A stretch of 15,319 bases of DNA from an uncultured Clostridia bacterium (GTDB lineage: Bacteria > Bacillota > Clostridia > Oscillospirales > Ruminococcaceae), in assembly GCA_947072265.1 (NCBI GenBank), contig CAMTHN010000008.1:1-15319 (forward strand), given 5' to 3'. The notes below the pieces were generated by a model. The model was not told the DNA's origin, made no database searches, and saw only the letters and a list, made by a program, of their open reading frames with translations. A program made the position numbers and the translations under genes. Of this stretch, positions 7,545-14,823 are shown in pieces (position 1 is the first letter of the stretch; each line of letters starts with the position of its first letter).

Positions 7545-7964
7545 ATGAATGTTTCTGATATTATGAAAAATCCTATTATAACCATCTCTCCAACAGACAC
7601 TATTTCATACGCAGCTAAAATTATGTCCCAATATAATATAGGATATATCCTTGTAGTTGATGGACACAATCTTATAGGAATTATTACAGATAGAGATATT
7701 GTTATCCGTTGTATTCCTTCTGAAATAGACTATAAAATTTGTACTGTAGATAAAATTATGACAAATTCTGCTATTATTCTCCATCCATCTGACTCTATTA
7801 AAAAAGCTGTCTCTATTATGATTGAATCTAATATTAGGCGTGTTCCTGTTGTTGAAGATAGAAAATTAAAAGGCTTGATAACTATATTTGATATTTTAAA
7901 AATTTCTGAAATATCTAATAAAATAGAAATTTCTCATGCTTTAACAGAATTTTTTTTCTACTAG
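7545..7964 (+). CDS. Two-CBS-domain protein
   Basis: A 139-residue protein made almost entirely of a CBS-domain pair (about 5-55 and 70-122). Each half shows the usual pattern: DIMKNPIITISP...LIGIITDRDIV in the first, KIMTNSAIILHP...LKGLITIFDIL in the second. Such pairs bind adenosine nucleotides (AMP, ATP, c-di-AMP or NAD-related ligands) and act as energy or second-messenger sensors. There is no attached enzyme, transporter or DNA-binding domain, so the partner is unknown. The ATG at 7545 has a strong GGAGGG (7534-7539). The gap to queG is 37 bases, so it may be the third gene of that operon. It ends in a hairpin shared with alr. Confidence 0.88.
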   Translation: MNVSDIMKNPIITISPTDTISYAAKIMSQYNIGYILVVDGHNLIGIITDRDIVIRCIPSEIDYKICTVDKIMTNSAIILHPSDSIKKAVSIMIESNIRRVPVVEDRKLKGLITIFDILKISEISNKIEISHALTEFFFY

Positions 7965-8023
7965 ATATATAGAAAAAAAGACACCTATATATATTAAATA
8001 GGTGTCTTTTTTTCTATATATCT
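7963..8023. terminator. 26-bp perfect inverted repeat, bidirectional terminator
   Basis: Arms 7963-7988 and 7998-8023 are perfectly complementary over 26 bp with a 9-base loop (7989-7997). The core GACACCTAT/ATAGGTGTC is flanked by A7 on the left and T7 on the right, so each strand has a stem followed by a U tract. It ends both the CBS gene (stop 7962-7964) and alr (stop 7994-7996). The right arm encodes the last residues of alr (RYIEKKTPI). Confidence 0.88.
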
Positions 8024-9139
8024 TCGTTCAACTCTATCTGTTATCCCTGTGAAAATTTCATAGGGAATAAGACCAACTTTTTTTGTATAATCTCCTATAT
8101 CAATTCTGTTTCCCTCATTATCTTCTCCAAATAATAAAACCTCTTCTCCAAGTTTAACATTTTTAAAATCAGTTATATCTATCATTATTTGATCCATTGT
8201 AATATTTCCCAAAACTTTAGATAATCTTCCACCAACTTTAACAAAGCTACTATTGGAAAGCATCCTATTATATCCGTCTCCATATCCAACAGAAACAGTG
8301 GCAATTTTCATTGGTTTATCTGTTTTAAAATTTCTATTATAGCTTATAAAATTGTCTTTTTCTAATATCTTTATCATAGATATTTTAGAAAAAAAGTTCA
8401 TTACTGGTTTAAGTTTATCTTTACATATTTCTGTAGGATCATACCCATATACAAAAATTCCTGCTCTAATAAAATCATATTTTAAATAGCTATAATTAAC
8501 CAAGCCTCCTGTATTTTGCAGATGACTTCCATAGCAATTTATACCTGATTTTTTTAAACTTTTTAAAACTTTATCAAATCTATCTATCTGTTTTTTTGTA
8601 TATAAAATATCTTCTATTTCTAAACTTTCGGATGAAGAAAGATGGCTATATATTCCTTCTATATTTAAATTATATCTTTTATAATTCTCTTTTATTTTCT
8701 CTATATCTTTATAAAAAAATCCAACTCTTCCCATTCCAGTGTCTATTTTTATATGACATCTAATTATATTTTTTTTGTATAAAGCTATCTTATCTAAATC
8801 CAAAAGATATTCATAACTGGTTATAGTTTGAATAAGATTATATTTAATTATATATTCTATCTCTTCCAAAGGGGTCATCCCAAAAATAAGTATATCTTTT
8901 TTTATACCATGATTTCTAAGTTTTATCCCCTCTGAAATTGTAGCAACAGCAAACATATCTGTTCCTATTTGTTCAAGTTTATTTGCTATTTCTATCATTC
9001 CGTGGCCATATCCATTAGATTTAACTATAGATATAATTTTTGTTTTATTCTGCTTTTTTAATTGAATAATTTTAAAATTATCTTCTAAATTATCTAAATT
9101 TATATCTATCCAAGATCTAATAAATAATCGTTTTTCCAC
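7994..9139 (-). CDS. alr: Alanine racemase
   Basis: A 381-residue fold-type III PLP enzyme that interconverts L- and D-alanine to feed peptidoglycan synthesis. The PLP lysine is K40 in IVKSNGYGHG. The second catalytic residue is Y286 in SVGYGDGY. GNITMDQIMID (311-321) is the usual substrate-pocket stretch, and the C-terminal YEIFTGITDRVERRY matches the family end. The N-terminal barrel and C-terminal beta domain are complete. The start is GTG at 9139, preceded by GGAGGT (9145-9150) at slightly tight spacing. It is the last gene of the ddl-murI-DUF1934-argS-alr run, 19 bases behind argS, and ends in a strong hairpin. Together with Ddl it can supply D-Ala-D-Ala. Confidence 0.96.
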   Translation of the reverse strand: MEKRLFIRSWIDINLDNLEDNFKIIQLKKQNKTKIISIVKSNGYGHGMIEIANKLEQIGTDMFAVATISEGIKLRNHGIKKDILIFGMTPLEEIEYIIKYNLIQTITSYEYLLDLDKIALYKKNIIRCHIKIDTGMGRVGFFYKDIEKIKENYKRYNLNIEGIYSHLSSSESLEIEDILYTKKQIDRFDKVLKSLKKSGINCYGSHLQNTGGLVNYSYLKYDFIRAGIFVYGYDPTEICKDKLKPVMNFFSKISMIKILEKDNFISYNRNFKTDKPMKIATVSVGYGDGYNRMLSNSSFVKVGGRLSKVLGNITMDQIMIDITDFKNVKLGEEVLLFGEDNEGNRIDIGDYTKKVGLIPYEIFTGITDRVERRYIEKKTPI

Positions 9140-9158
9140 TATATACCTCCAAAGTAGG

Positions 9159-10856
9159 CTACATTTCTTCTAATAATTTTATATTTATTAAATCAGCTAT
9201 ATTTTCAAATAATATTTTTATACATAAAATTAAAAAATATCTAGCAGATGCTAAATTTACATCCTCTATATGAACACGACAGTTATTATAAAATTTATGA
9301 AAATATGTTGCTAATTCCATACTATATTTAACAATCTTAGATGGGTCATATCCCTTACACGCTTCTCTAATTTCTTCTGGAAAGCTTCCTATAAATCGAA
9401 TTATTTCTATCTCTTCCTTTTTTTCAAGAAGATTTAAATTTTTATCTATATCACTTATATCAGATTTTTCAGATTTTTCCATATATTTAATAATACTACA
9501 TATTCTAGCATAGGCATATTGTACATAATAAACTGGATTATTTGATGATTCTTCTATTGCAAGATCAAGATCAAACTCTAGATGGGTATTATGATTTTTC
9601 ATATTAAAGAAAAATCTAGCTGCATCTAAAGGAACTTCCTCTAATAAATCAACCAAAGTTATAGATTTTCCTGTCCTTTTACTAACTTTTACAACTTCTC
9701 CATCTCTTACAAGTCTTACCAGTTGCATCAAAACTATATCAAGTTTATTTCCATCAAGTCCGATAGCATTCATGCTTCCTTTTATTCTTCCTACATGCCC
9801 ATGATGATCTGCACCCCATATATTTATAACCTTGTCAAATTTTCTTTTTTCAAACTTGTTATAATGATATGCTATATCTGCAGCAAAATATGTTGGATTT
9901 TTATTTTCTCTAATCAAAACAGAATCTTGATCTTCTCCTAACGCTGTTCCTCTATACCATATTGCTCCATCTTTTTTATATGTATATCCATTTTTTTCTA
10001 ATTTTTCCAAAATTTCTTCAACTATTTTATCTTTATAAAGGCTACTCTCTTTAAACCAATTATCATATTTTATTCCATATTTTAATAGGTCTTGTTCTAA
10101 TTTATCAAGGTTTATTGGCAGAGCATAATCAACTAATTTTTTGCTTCTTTGCTCAATATTTAAATTTTCTAGTCTTTCATTTCTTTCATCTTTAAGATAA
10201 TTTTTAATATGAACTTTTATATCTTCACCTTGATATCCATCTTCTGGAAAATCATATTCTTTTTCTCCATAAATCTCCTGCATATATCTTGCTTCTAAGG
10301 ACTTTCCAAATTTTTCTATTTGATTTCCTGCGTCATTTATATAAAATTCTTTTTCTACATTATATCCATTATATTTTAAAATATTTGCTAAACTATCTCC
10401 TAAAGATCCTCCTCTTGCATTTCCTATATGCATTGGTCCTGTTGGATTTGCTGAAACAAATTCAACCATAACCTTTTTTAATCCACCATCTTTATTTTTT
10501 CCATAGTCTTCTTTTTCTTTATAAACTTCTTTTAATATATCTATAAAAAATTCTTTTTTTACAAAAAAATTTATAAAACCTGATCCCGCTATTTCATATT
10601 TTTGAAAATAACTTCCGTCTAATATTAAGTGTTTTCCTATCTCTTCTGCTATTTTTATAGGAGATTTTTTTAAACTTTTTGCAGAAACCATTGCAATATT
10701 TGTAGAAAAATCTCCTCTAATTTTATCAGTTGGCTCTTCTATAATAAAAGGAGGCATTTCTGTTTTATCAAAAATACCTTCCTGAATACATCTTCCTATA
10801 GATGAATATATTATATCTTTTAAACTTTGTTTAGTATTATAAAAAATATCTCCCAT
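9159..10856 (-). CDS. argS: Arginyl-tRNA synthetase
   Basis: A 565-residue class I synthetase that attaches arginine to tRNA-Arg. The N-terminal additional domain specific to ArgS covers about 1-110. SANPTGPMHIGNARGG holds the HIGH motif (HIGN, 143-146), and GADHHGHVGR is at 348-357. The KMSKS equivalent is KVSKRTGK (390-397), the degenerate form seen in many ArgS. The C-terminal DALR anticodon domain (about 445-565) begins at the N-N-P-V-Y-Y-V-Q-Y-A-Y-A-R motif. The ATG at 10856 follows AAGGAG at good spacing. It lies 12 bases behind the DUF1934 gene, the same pairing as ywiB-argS in Bacillus, and 19 bases before alr. Confidence 0.97.
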   Translation of the reverse strand: MGDIFYNTKQSLKDIIYSSIGRCIQEGIFDKTEMPPFIIEEPTDKIRGDFSTNIAMVSAKSLKKSPIKIAEEIGKHLILDGSYFQKYEIAGSGFINFFVKKEFFIDILKEVYKEKEDYGKNKDGGLKKVMVEFVSANPTGPMHIGNARGGSLGDSLANILKYNGYNVEKEFYINDAGNQIEKFGKSLEARYMQEIYGEKEYDFPEDGYQGEDIKVHIKNYLKDERNERLENLNIEQRSKKLVDYALPINLDKLEQDLLKYGIKYDNWFKESSLYKDKIVEEILEKLEKNGYTYKKDGAIWYRGTALGEDQDSVLIRENKNPTYFAADIAYHYNKFEKRKFDKVINIWGADHHGHVGRIKGSMNAIGLDGNKLDIVLMQLVRLVRDGEVVKVSKRTGKSITLVDLLEEVPLDAARFFFNMKNHNTHLEFDLDLAIEESSNNPVYYVQYAYARICSIIKYMEKSEKSDISDIDKNLNLLEKKEEIEIIRFIGSFPEEIREACKGYDPSKIVKYSMELATYFHKFYNNCRVHIEDVNLASARYFLILCIKILFENIADLINIKLLEEM

Positions 10857-10868
10857 ATTTTATTCTCC

Positions 10869-11300
10869 TTATTTTTCTATTTTAAGTTCTATTCTATGAA
10901 AACTTAAATGTTTATAATCTATATCTAAATCATATTCAAAAACTACACTTCTAATATTTTCTTCATCTTGATTTTCATATTTTATATTGATATTTTTACC
11001 CATTATTCCTACTAAAAAATTTCCATATGTTGATGTATAGCTTCCTATATTTCTTTTATCTTCTTCTATTTCTATATATGTTTGTAAAACTTCGTTTCTT
11101 ATTATAGTTATCTTATCTTCTTTAATCTTTAAAATTGTTTTTATAGACTCTCCATTTTCATAATATCTTGTATCTTGATATATTATATAAAAATACTCAT
11201 TTTTTTTTTGAATAGTTCCCTCTGTATAAACTTCTGTTATATCTTTTTCATCTCCTATATTTTGCTCTGAGATAACTTTTAATAAAATATCTTTTTTCAT
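10869..11300 (-). CDS. DUF1934 (YwiB-like) small protein
   Basis: A 143-residue protein of the DUF1934/YwiB family, predicted to be a small calycin-like beta-barrel. No function is established. The sequence alternates short beta-like stretches (YFYIIYQDTRYY, ILKIKEDKITIIR, TYIEIEEDKRNIGSY) and has conserved-looking Y-G-N-F and Y-D-L-D-I near the end, consistent with this fold. There is no signal peptide or membrane segment. The ATG at 11300 follows AGAGGA. It sits between murI (15-base gap) and argS (12-base gap); the conserved link with argS is the best support for the family call. An A10 run lies in its coding strand near residue 32. Confidence 0.75.
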   Translation of the reverse strand: MKKDILLKVISEQNIGDEKDITEVYTEGTIQKKNEYFYIIYQDTRYYENGESIKTILKIKEDKITIIRNEVLQTYIEIEEDKRNIGSYTSTYGNFLVGIMGKNINIKYENQDEENIRSVVFEYDLDIDYKHLSFHRIELKIEK

Positions 11301-11315
11301 AATAATCCTCTATAT

Positions 11316-12128
11316 TTAAAATATATCTAAATCTATAACAGATATATTTTTAAATATATCTTCGTCTAAAAAGATGCTTCCTGTCTTTCCAAAAGAATCT
11401 TTGTCATCAGTTATATAATAAAAAACTTCCCCAATTTTTTTTGTATAATTATTCATATTATTTTTTTTAAGATAATTTTCAACAAACTTTGCCGTCTCAA
11501 ATCCAGAATCAACAATATTTATATCTTTTCCAAAATAATCCTCTATATGGCTTTTTATAATTGGATAATGTGTACATCCTAGTATAAGCGTGTCTATTTT
11601 TCCTCTCATATCCTCTAGATATTTTTCAACCATTAAACTAGTTATCTTATTTCTAGGTTCTATAAATCTATTTTCAATTAACGGAACAAATAATGGACAA
11701 TCTTGCGAATAAATATTAATATTTTTATCATATTTTTTTATATATTCTTGATATTTATTAATTTTAATTGTTGCTGATGTTCCTATTATTCCTATTTTTT
11801 TTTTTATGGAAAGCTTTATAGCAATATCACAAGTTGGCTTTATTATTCCACTATAATGAAAAGAAAAATTATTTTCATATCCACCATATAAAATAGAACT
11901 TGCTGTACCACAAGCCGCAATCACAAATTTTACAGATTTAGAAAGCAAAAATTTAATATCTTGTATAGAATATTTTTCTATTATATTTCTGCTCCTAGTT
12001 CCATATGGAACCCTAGCGGTGTCTCCCAAATAAACAATATCTTCATTAGGAAGAAGTTTTTTAATATATTTTACAACAGCAAGACCACCAACACCAGAAT
12101 CAAAAATTCCAATTGGTCTATTATCCAT
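11316..12128 (-). CDS. murI: Glutamate racemase
   Basis: A 270-residue cofactor-independent racemase that makes D-glutamate for the peptidoglycan stem peptide. The N-terminal IGIFDSGVGGL carries D10 and S11. The two catalytic cysteines are C73 in AACGTASS and C185 in LGCTHYPI, with H187 beside it; DTARVPYG (36-43) is also typical. The CGTAS form replaces the more common CNTAS. The start ATG (12128) overlaps the ddl stop by 8 bases, which suggests translational coupling; an AAAGG stretch lies about 10 bases upstream. An A11 run in the coding strand (11795-11805 on plus) encodes IKKKI around residues 108-112. It is complete and of normal length. Confidence 0.96.
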   Translation of the reverse strand: MDNRPIGIFDSGVGGLAVVKYIKKLLPNEDIVYLGDTARVPYGTRSRNIIEKYSIQDIKFLLSKSVKFVIAACGTASSILYGGYENNFSFHYSGIIKPTCDIAIKLSIKKKIGIIGTSATIKINKYQEYIKKYDKNINIYSQDCPLFVPLIENRFIEPRNKITSLMVEKYLEDMRGKIDTLILGCTHYPIIKSHIEDYFGKDINIVDSGFETAKFVENYLKKNNMNNYTKKIGEVFYYITDDKDSFGKTGSIFLDEDIFKNISVIDLDIF

Positions 12129-13200
12129 CTATTTCAGACCTTTCTATAAATGCATAATCTATTAAATTTTGTATTATCTCTTTGCTTGTCATTCCCATAT
12201 CTTCAAAAAGTTTTGGATACATACTAATCTGAGTAAATCCTGGCATTGTATTTATCTCATTTAATATTATATTTTCTTGCTTATCAACAAAAAAATCTAT
12301 CCTTGAAAGACCTCTACAGTCTAAAATTTCATATGCTTTTTTTGCAATTTTTTTTATATCTTCTTCAATATTTTTAGAAAGATCTGTAGGAATTTTTACA
12401 CAACTTTCTTTTAAAATATATTTAGAGTCAAAATCATAAAATTCATTTGCCGATTCTATCTCCCCAACTCGAGAAATAATTGGATCTTCATTTCCCATAA
12501 TAGCAATCTCAACTTCTCTTCCATCTACAAATTCTTCTATCAAAATCTTTCTATCATGAAGAAAAGCAAGTTTAACACCCTTTTTCAACTCTGTATAATT
12601 AGAAGCTTTACTAACACCTATAGAAGAGCCAGAATTTGCTGGTTTTATAAAAAGTGGCATCCCCAAATCATCTATAATATTTTTTAATATTTTGTCTAAA
12701 TTATCTAAATTTTCAGATTTTATATATCTCCATTTAGATGTTTTTATTTTATTATAATCCAATATTGTATGGGTAAAAATTTTGTCCATACAAACGGCAG
12801 AAGATATAAGATTACATCCAACATAAGGAATTCCAGATAGATCAAAAAGACCCTGAACTGTTCCATCTTCTCCATATTTTCCATGTAAAACTGGAAATAT
12901 CAAGTCTATAGATTGTTTTGAAATAGTTCCGTCTGATAAAATTTTGACGATTCCTTTTTTTAGCCTATCTGGACTTATAAAAGCCTGTGTACAATCTGGA
13001 TGTTTTTCCCAACTTCCATCAGCAATATTTTCTATATCTCCTGGATAAAATATCCAATTTCCTTTTTTATTTATTCCTATACAGATAACTTCATATTTTT
13101 TTTCATCTATATTTTTTATAACAAAGGATGCAGATTTTAAAGAAATTTCATATTCACTAGAAATTCCCCCAAATAAAACTGCTATTTTTTTTTTTGACAT
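12121..13200 (-). CDS. ddl: D-alanine--D-alanine ligase
   Basis: A 359-residue ATP-grasp ligase that joins two D-alanines for the end of the peptidoglycan stem peptide. Seen: GGISSEYEIS with E16; HGKYGEDGTVQG; KPANSGSSIGVSK in the ATP-grasp part; Y255 in the omega loop EFYDFDSKY; R300 and D302 in SRIDFF; and E315 and N317 (NEINTMPGFT) as magnesium ligands. The omega-loop Tyr argues for D-Ala-D-Ala rather than VanA-type D-lactate ligase, although D-Ser specificity cannot be excluded. The length fits the longer Gram-positive subgroup. The ATG (13200) follows GGGTGG. An A11 run starts within codon 2. A promoter lies just upstream, and murI overlaps the end. Confidence 0.95.
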   Translation of the reverse strand: MSKKKIAVLFGGISSEYEISLKSASFVIKNIDEKKYEVICIGINKKGNWIFYPGDIENIADGSWEKHPDCTQAFISPDRLKKGIVKILSDGTISKQSIDLIFPVLHGKYGEDGTVQGLFDLSGIPYVGCNLISSAVCMDKIFTHTILDYNKIKTSKWRYIKSENLDNLDKILKNIIDDLGMPLFIKPANSGSSIGVSKASNYTELKKGVKLAFLHDRKILIEEFVDGREVEIAIMGNEDPIISRVGEIESANEFYDFDSKYILKESCVKIPTDLSKNIEEDIKKIAKKAYEILDCRGLSRIDFFVDKQENIILNEINTMPGFTQISMYPKLFEDMGMTSKEIIQNLIDYAFIERSEIDG

Positions 13201-13233
13201 AGAAATACCACCCTTTTTTCTATATTTAAAATT

Positions 13234-13262
13234 ATATTACCATATTTATATTAACTATGCAA
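13234..13262 (-). promoter_or_regulatory. Vegetative promoter for ddl and the genes after it
   Basis: On the minus strand TTGCAT (13262-13257), a 17-base spacer and TAATAT (13239-13234) form a good promoter with an extended -10 TG at 13242-13241. It sits directly after the mnmM stop, with no hairpin between. It would give ddl-murI-DUF1934-argS-alr their own start in addition to any readthrough from ytqA-mnmM. Confidence 0.6.
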
Positions 13263-13265
13263 ACA

Positions 13266-13814
13266 TTATAATTTATTTCTTTTTATTATTATAACATATG
13301 GTGTTATATCATTTTTTATGTTCTCATATCTATATATTTCATACTTTTCTTTTGATATTTTTTTTATAATTTTTTCTATCTCTAATCCTTCTAAAAATCC
13401 TTCTTCATGACCTCTATAAATTGTTATACATATTATTCCTTTTTTTTCTACTAAACTAATTGCCTTTTTTATTGATTCTATAGTTGTTTCTTTTTTTGTT
13501 GTAATAGCTTTGTTTCCCTTTGGAAGATACCCTAAATTATATATTCCTATATTAAATTTTTTAATATATTTTTCAAAATTTTCATGACCATCATTTATAT
13601 ATTTTATATTATTATACATTCCTTTTTCTATAAAAAGTTGTTTTGTATTTTCTATAGCCTTTTGTTGTATATCAAAAGAATATACAACTCCTTTTGAAAC
13701 TAAATTACTTAAAAAAAGACTGTCATGACCATTTCCCATCGTAAAATCTATACATATATTATCATCTCTATAGTTGTTTTTTATTATATATTTTGAAAAA
13801 TCTAATATATTCAA
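13266..13814 (-). CDS. mnmM: tRNA mnm5s2U34 methyltransferase (YtqB/MnmM-like)
   Basis: A 182-residue class I SAM methyltransferase close in size to Bacillus YtqB. SAM-binding motif I is IDFTMGNGHDSLF (22-34), with acidic D48 in SFDIQQKAIENT. The family signature NLGYLPKGNKAITT (93-106) and the later YRGHEEG (133-139) identify the YtqB/MnmM group. That group methylates aminomethyl-2-thiouridine at wobble U34 to give mnm5s2U, in place of the MnmC methyltransferase domain used by Gram-negatives. The start is TTG at 13814, supported by AGAGG (13823-13827) inside the end of ytqA. The 4-base gap to ytqA matches the ytqA-ytqB pairing in Bacillus and suggests one transcript. No terminator follows before ddl. 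Confidence 0.88.
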   Translation of the reverse strand: MNILDFSKYIIKNNYRDDNICIDFTMGNGHDSLFLSNLVSKGVVYSFDIQQKAIENTKQLFIEKGMYNNIKYINDGHENFEKYIKKFNIGIYNLGYLPKGNKAITTKKETTIESIKKAISLVEKKGIICITIYRGHEEGFLEGLEIEKIIKKISKEKYEIYRYENIKNDITPYVIIIKRNKL

Positions 13815-13818
13815 TCTA

Positions 13819-14757
13819 TCAACCTCTTTTATAATATTTTCCTTGAAAACTTTCTCTTCTATTAAATTCTTTGTCTATTTCATTTATAACAACAAATTTT
13901 TTTAAACTCCATAAAGGTGATATTAAATTTTCCTTTTTTCCATCTCCTGTAAGACGATGGATTACAACCTGTTCTGGAATATATTCTAGTTGATCAACCA
14001 CTATATCTACATATTCTTCTAGTTCTAAACTTTTAAATATACCTTGTTTAAATTGATGTTCTAATACTGTTCCATCAACTACATATAACAGATGAATTTT
14101 TATTCCATATGGTTCTAACTCGCCAACCTTTTTTGCCGTTTCTATCATCATATTTTTATCCTCAAATGGAAGCCCATTAATTATATGTACAACTATATTT
14201 ATATTTCTTTCTTTAAGTCTTTTATATCCATCTAAAAAATCTTTATAACTATGCTTTCTATTTATATATTCTCCTGTTTTATCATATATAGTTTGTAGCC
14301 CCAACTCTACCGTCAAAAAAGTTCTTTTAGAAAGCTCTTCTAAATAATCTAAAACATCATCTTCTATACAATCCGGCCTAGTAGATATACTTAGCCCTAC
14401 CACATCTTTTAAACAAACTATCTTTTCAAATTTTTCTTTAAGTTCTTTTAGTGGAGCATATGTATTTGTAAATGATTGAAAATATCCAATATATTTTCCA
14501 ACCTTCCATTTTTTATGAATATTATTTTTAATATTTTCAAATTGTTCTAATAGACTGTCTTCTCTTTTGCCAGCAAACTCTCCACTTCCTTCTTTAGAAC
14601 AGTATGTGCATCCGCCAAACCCTTTTGTACCATCTATATTTGGGCAGGTAAATCCTCCATCTAACGAAATTTTAAATATTTTTTGTCCAAATTTTGTTTT
14701 ATAGTGATAGTCTAAACTATGATATTTTTTATAGTTATTTGAATATTTAAATTCCAT
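13819..14757 (-). CDS. ytqA: TIGR01212-family radical SAM protein (YtqA/MnmL-like)
   Basis: A radical SAM enzyme of about 312 residues. The cluster cysteines lie in TCPNIDGTKGFGGCTYCSKE: one Cys, eleven residues, then CxxC, the spacing of the TIGR01212/YtqA family. Later conserved stretches are SISTRPDCI, VELGLQT and VVHIINGLP, typical of the radical SAM barrel, and VVIHRLTGDG near the end. In Bacillus YtqA has been linked to the cmnm5-to-nm5 step of U34 modification, just before MnmM acts; that role is inferred here from family and pairing. The ATG at 14757 is preferred because GGGTGAT sits 7 bases upstream; a GTG at 14769 would add four residues but has no spaced ribosome site. It directly precedes mnmM. 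Confidence 0.88.
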   Translation of the reverse strand: MEFKYSNNYKKYHSLDYHYKTKFGQKIFKISLDGGFTCPNIDGTKGFGGCTYCSKEGSGEFAGKREDSLLEQFENIKNNIHKKWKVGKYIGYFQSFTNTYAPLKELKEKFEKIVCLKDVVGLSISTRPDCIEDDVLDYLEELSKRTFLTVELGLQTIYDKTGEYINRKHSYKDFLDGYKRLKERNINIVVHIINGLPFEDKNMMIETAKKVGELEPYGIKIHLLYVVDGTVLEHQFKQGIFKSLELEEYVDIVVDQLEYIPEQVVIHRLTGDGKKENLISPLWSLKKFVVINEIDKEFNRRESFQGKYYKRG

Positions 14758-14775
14758 ATTTTTTATCACCCTTTA

Positions 14776-14820
14776 TATATAAAAGTTGGCTGTTATATAT
14801 AAACAGCCAACTTTTATATA
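14776..14820 (-). terminator. 19-bp perfect hairpin between the right-edge gene and ytqA
   Basis: Arms 14776-14794 and 14802-14820 are perfectly complementary, with a 7-base loop ATATATA. The core is GTTGGCTGTT/AACAGCCAAC. On the minus strand the stem ends CTTTTATATA, only a moderate U tract. It begins 3 bases after the stop of the unrecognised gene and ends 8 bases before the ytqA ribosome site, so it is read as that gene's terminator; a leader hairpin acting on ytqA is the alternative. Confidence 0.75.
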
Positions 14821-14823
14821 ATT

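Noticed and set aside
9723..10471. Plus-strand open frames opposite argS
   Set aside because: They are shadows of a complete arginyl-tRNA synthetase gene.
11961..12149. Plus-strand open frame across the murI/ddl junction
   Set aside because: It runs antisense to both genes and no coding signal is visible.
12121..13200. Vancomycin-resistance type (D-Ala-D-Lac) ligase
   Set aside because: The omega loop carries the Tyr form (EFYDFDSKY) typical of D-Ala-D-Ala ligases, and no van-type neighbours are present.
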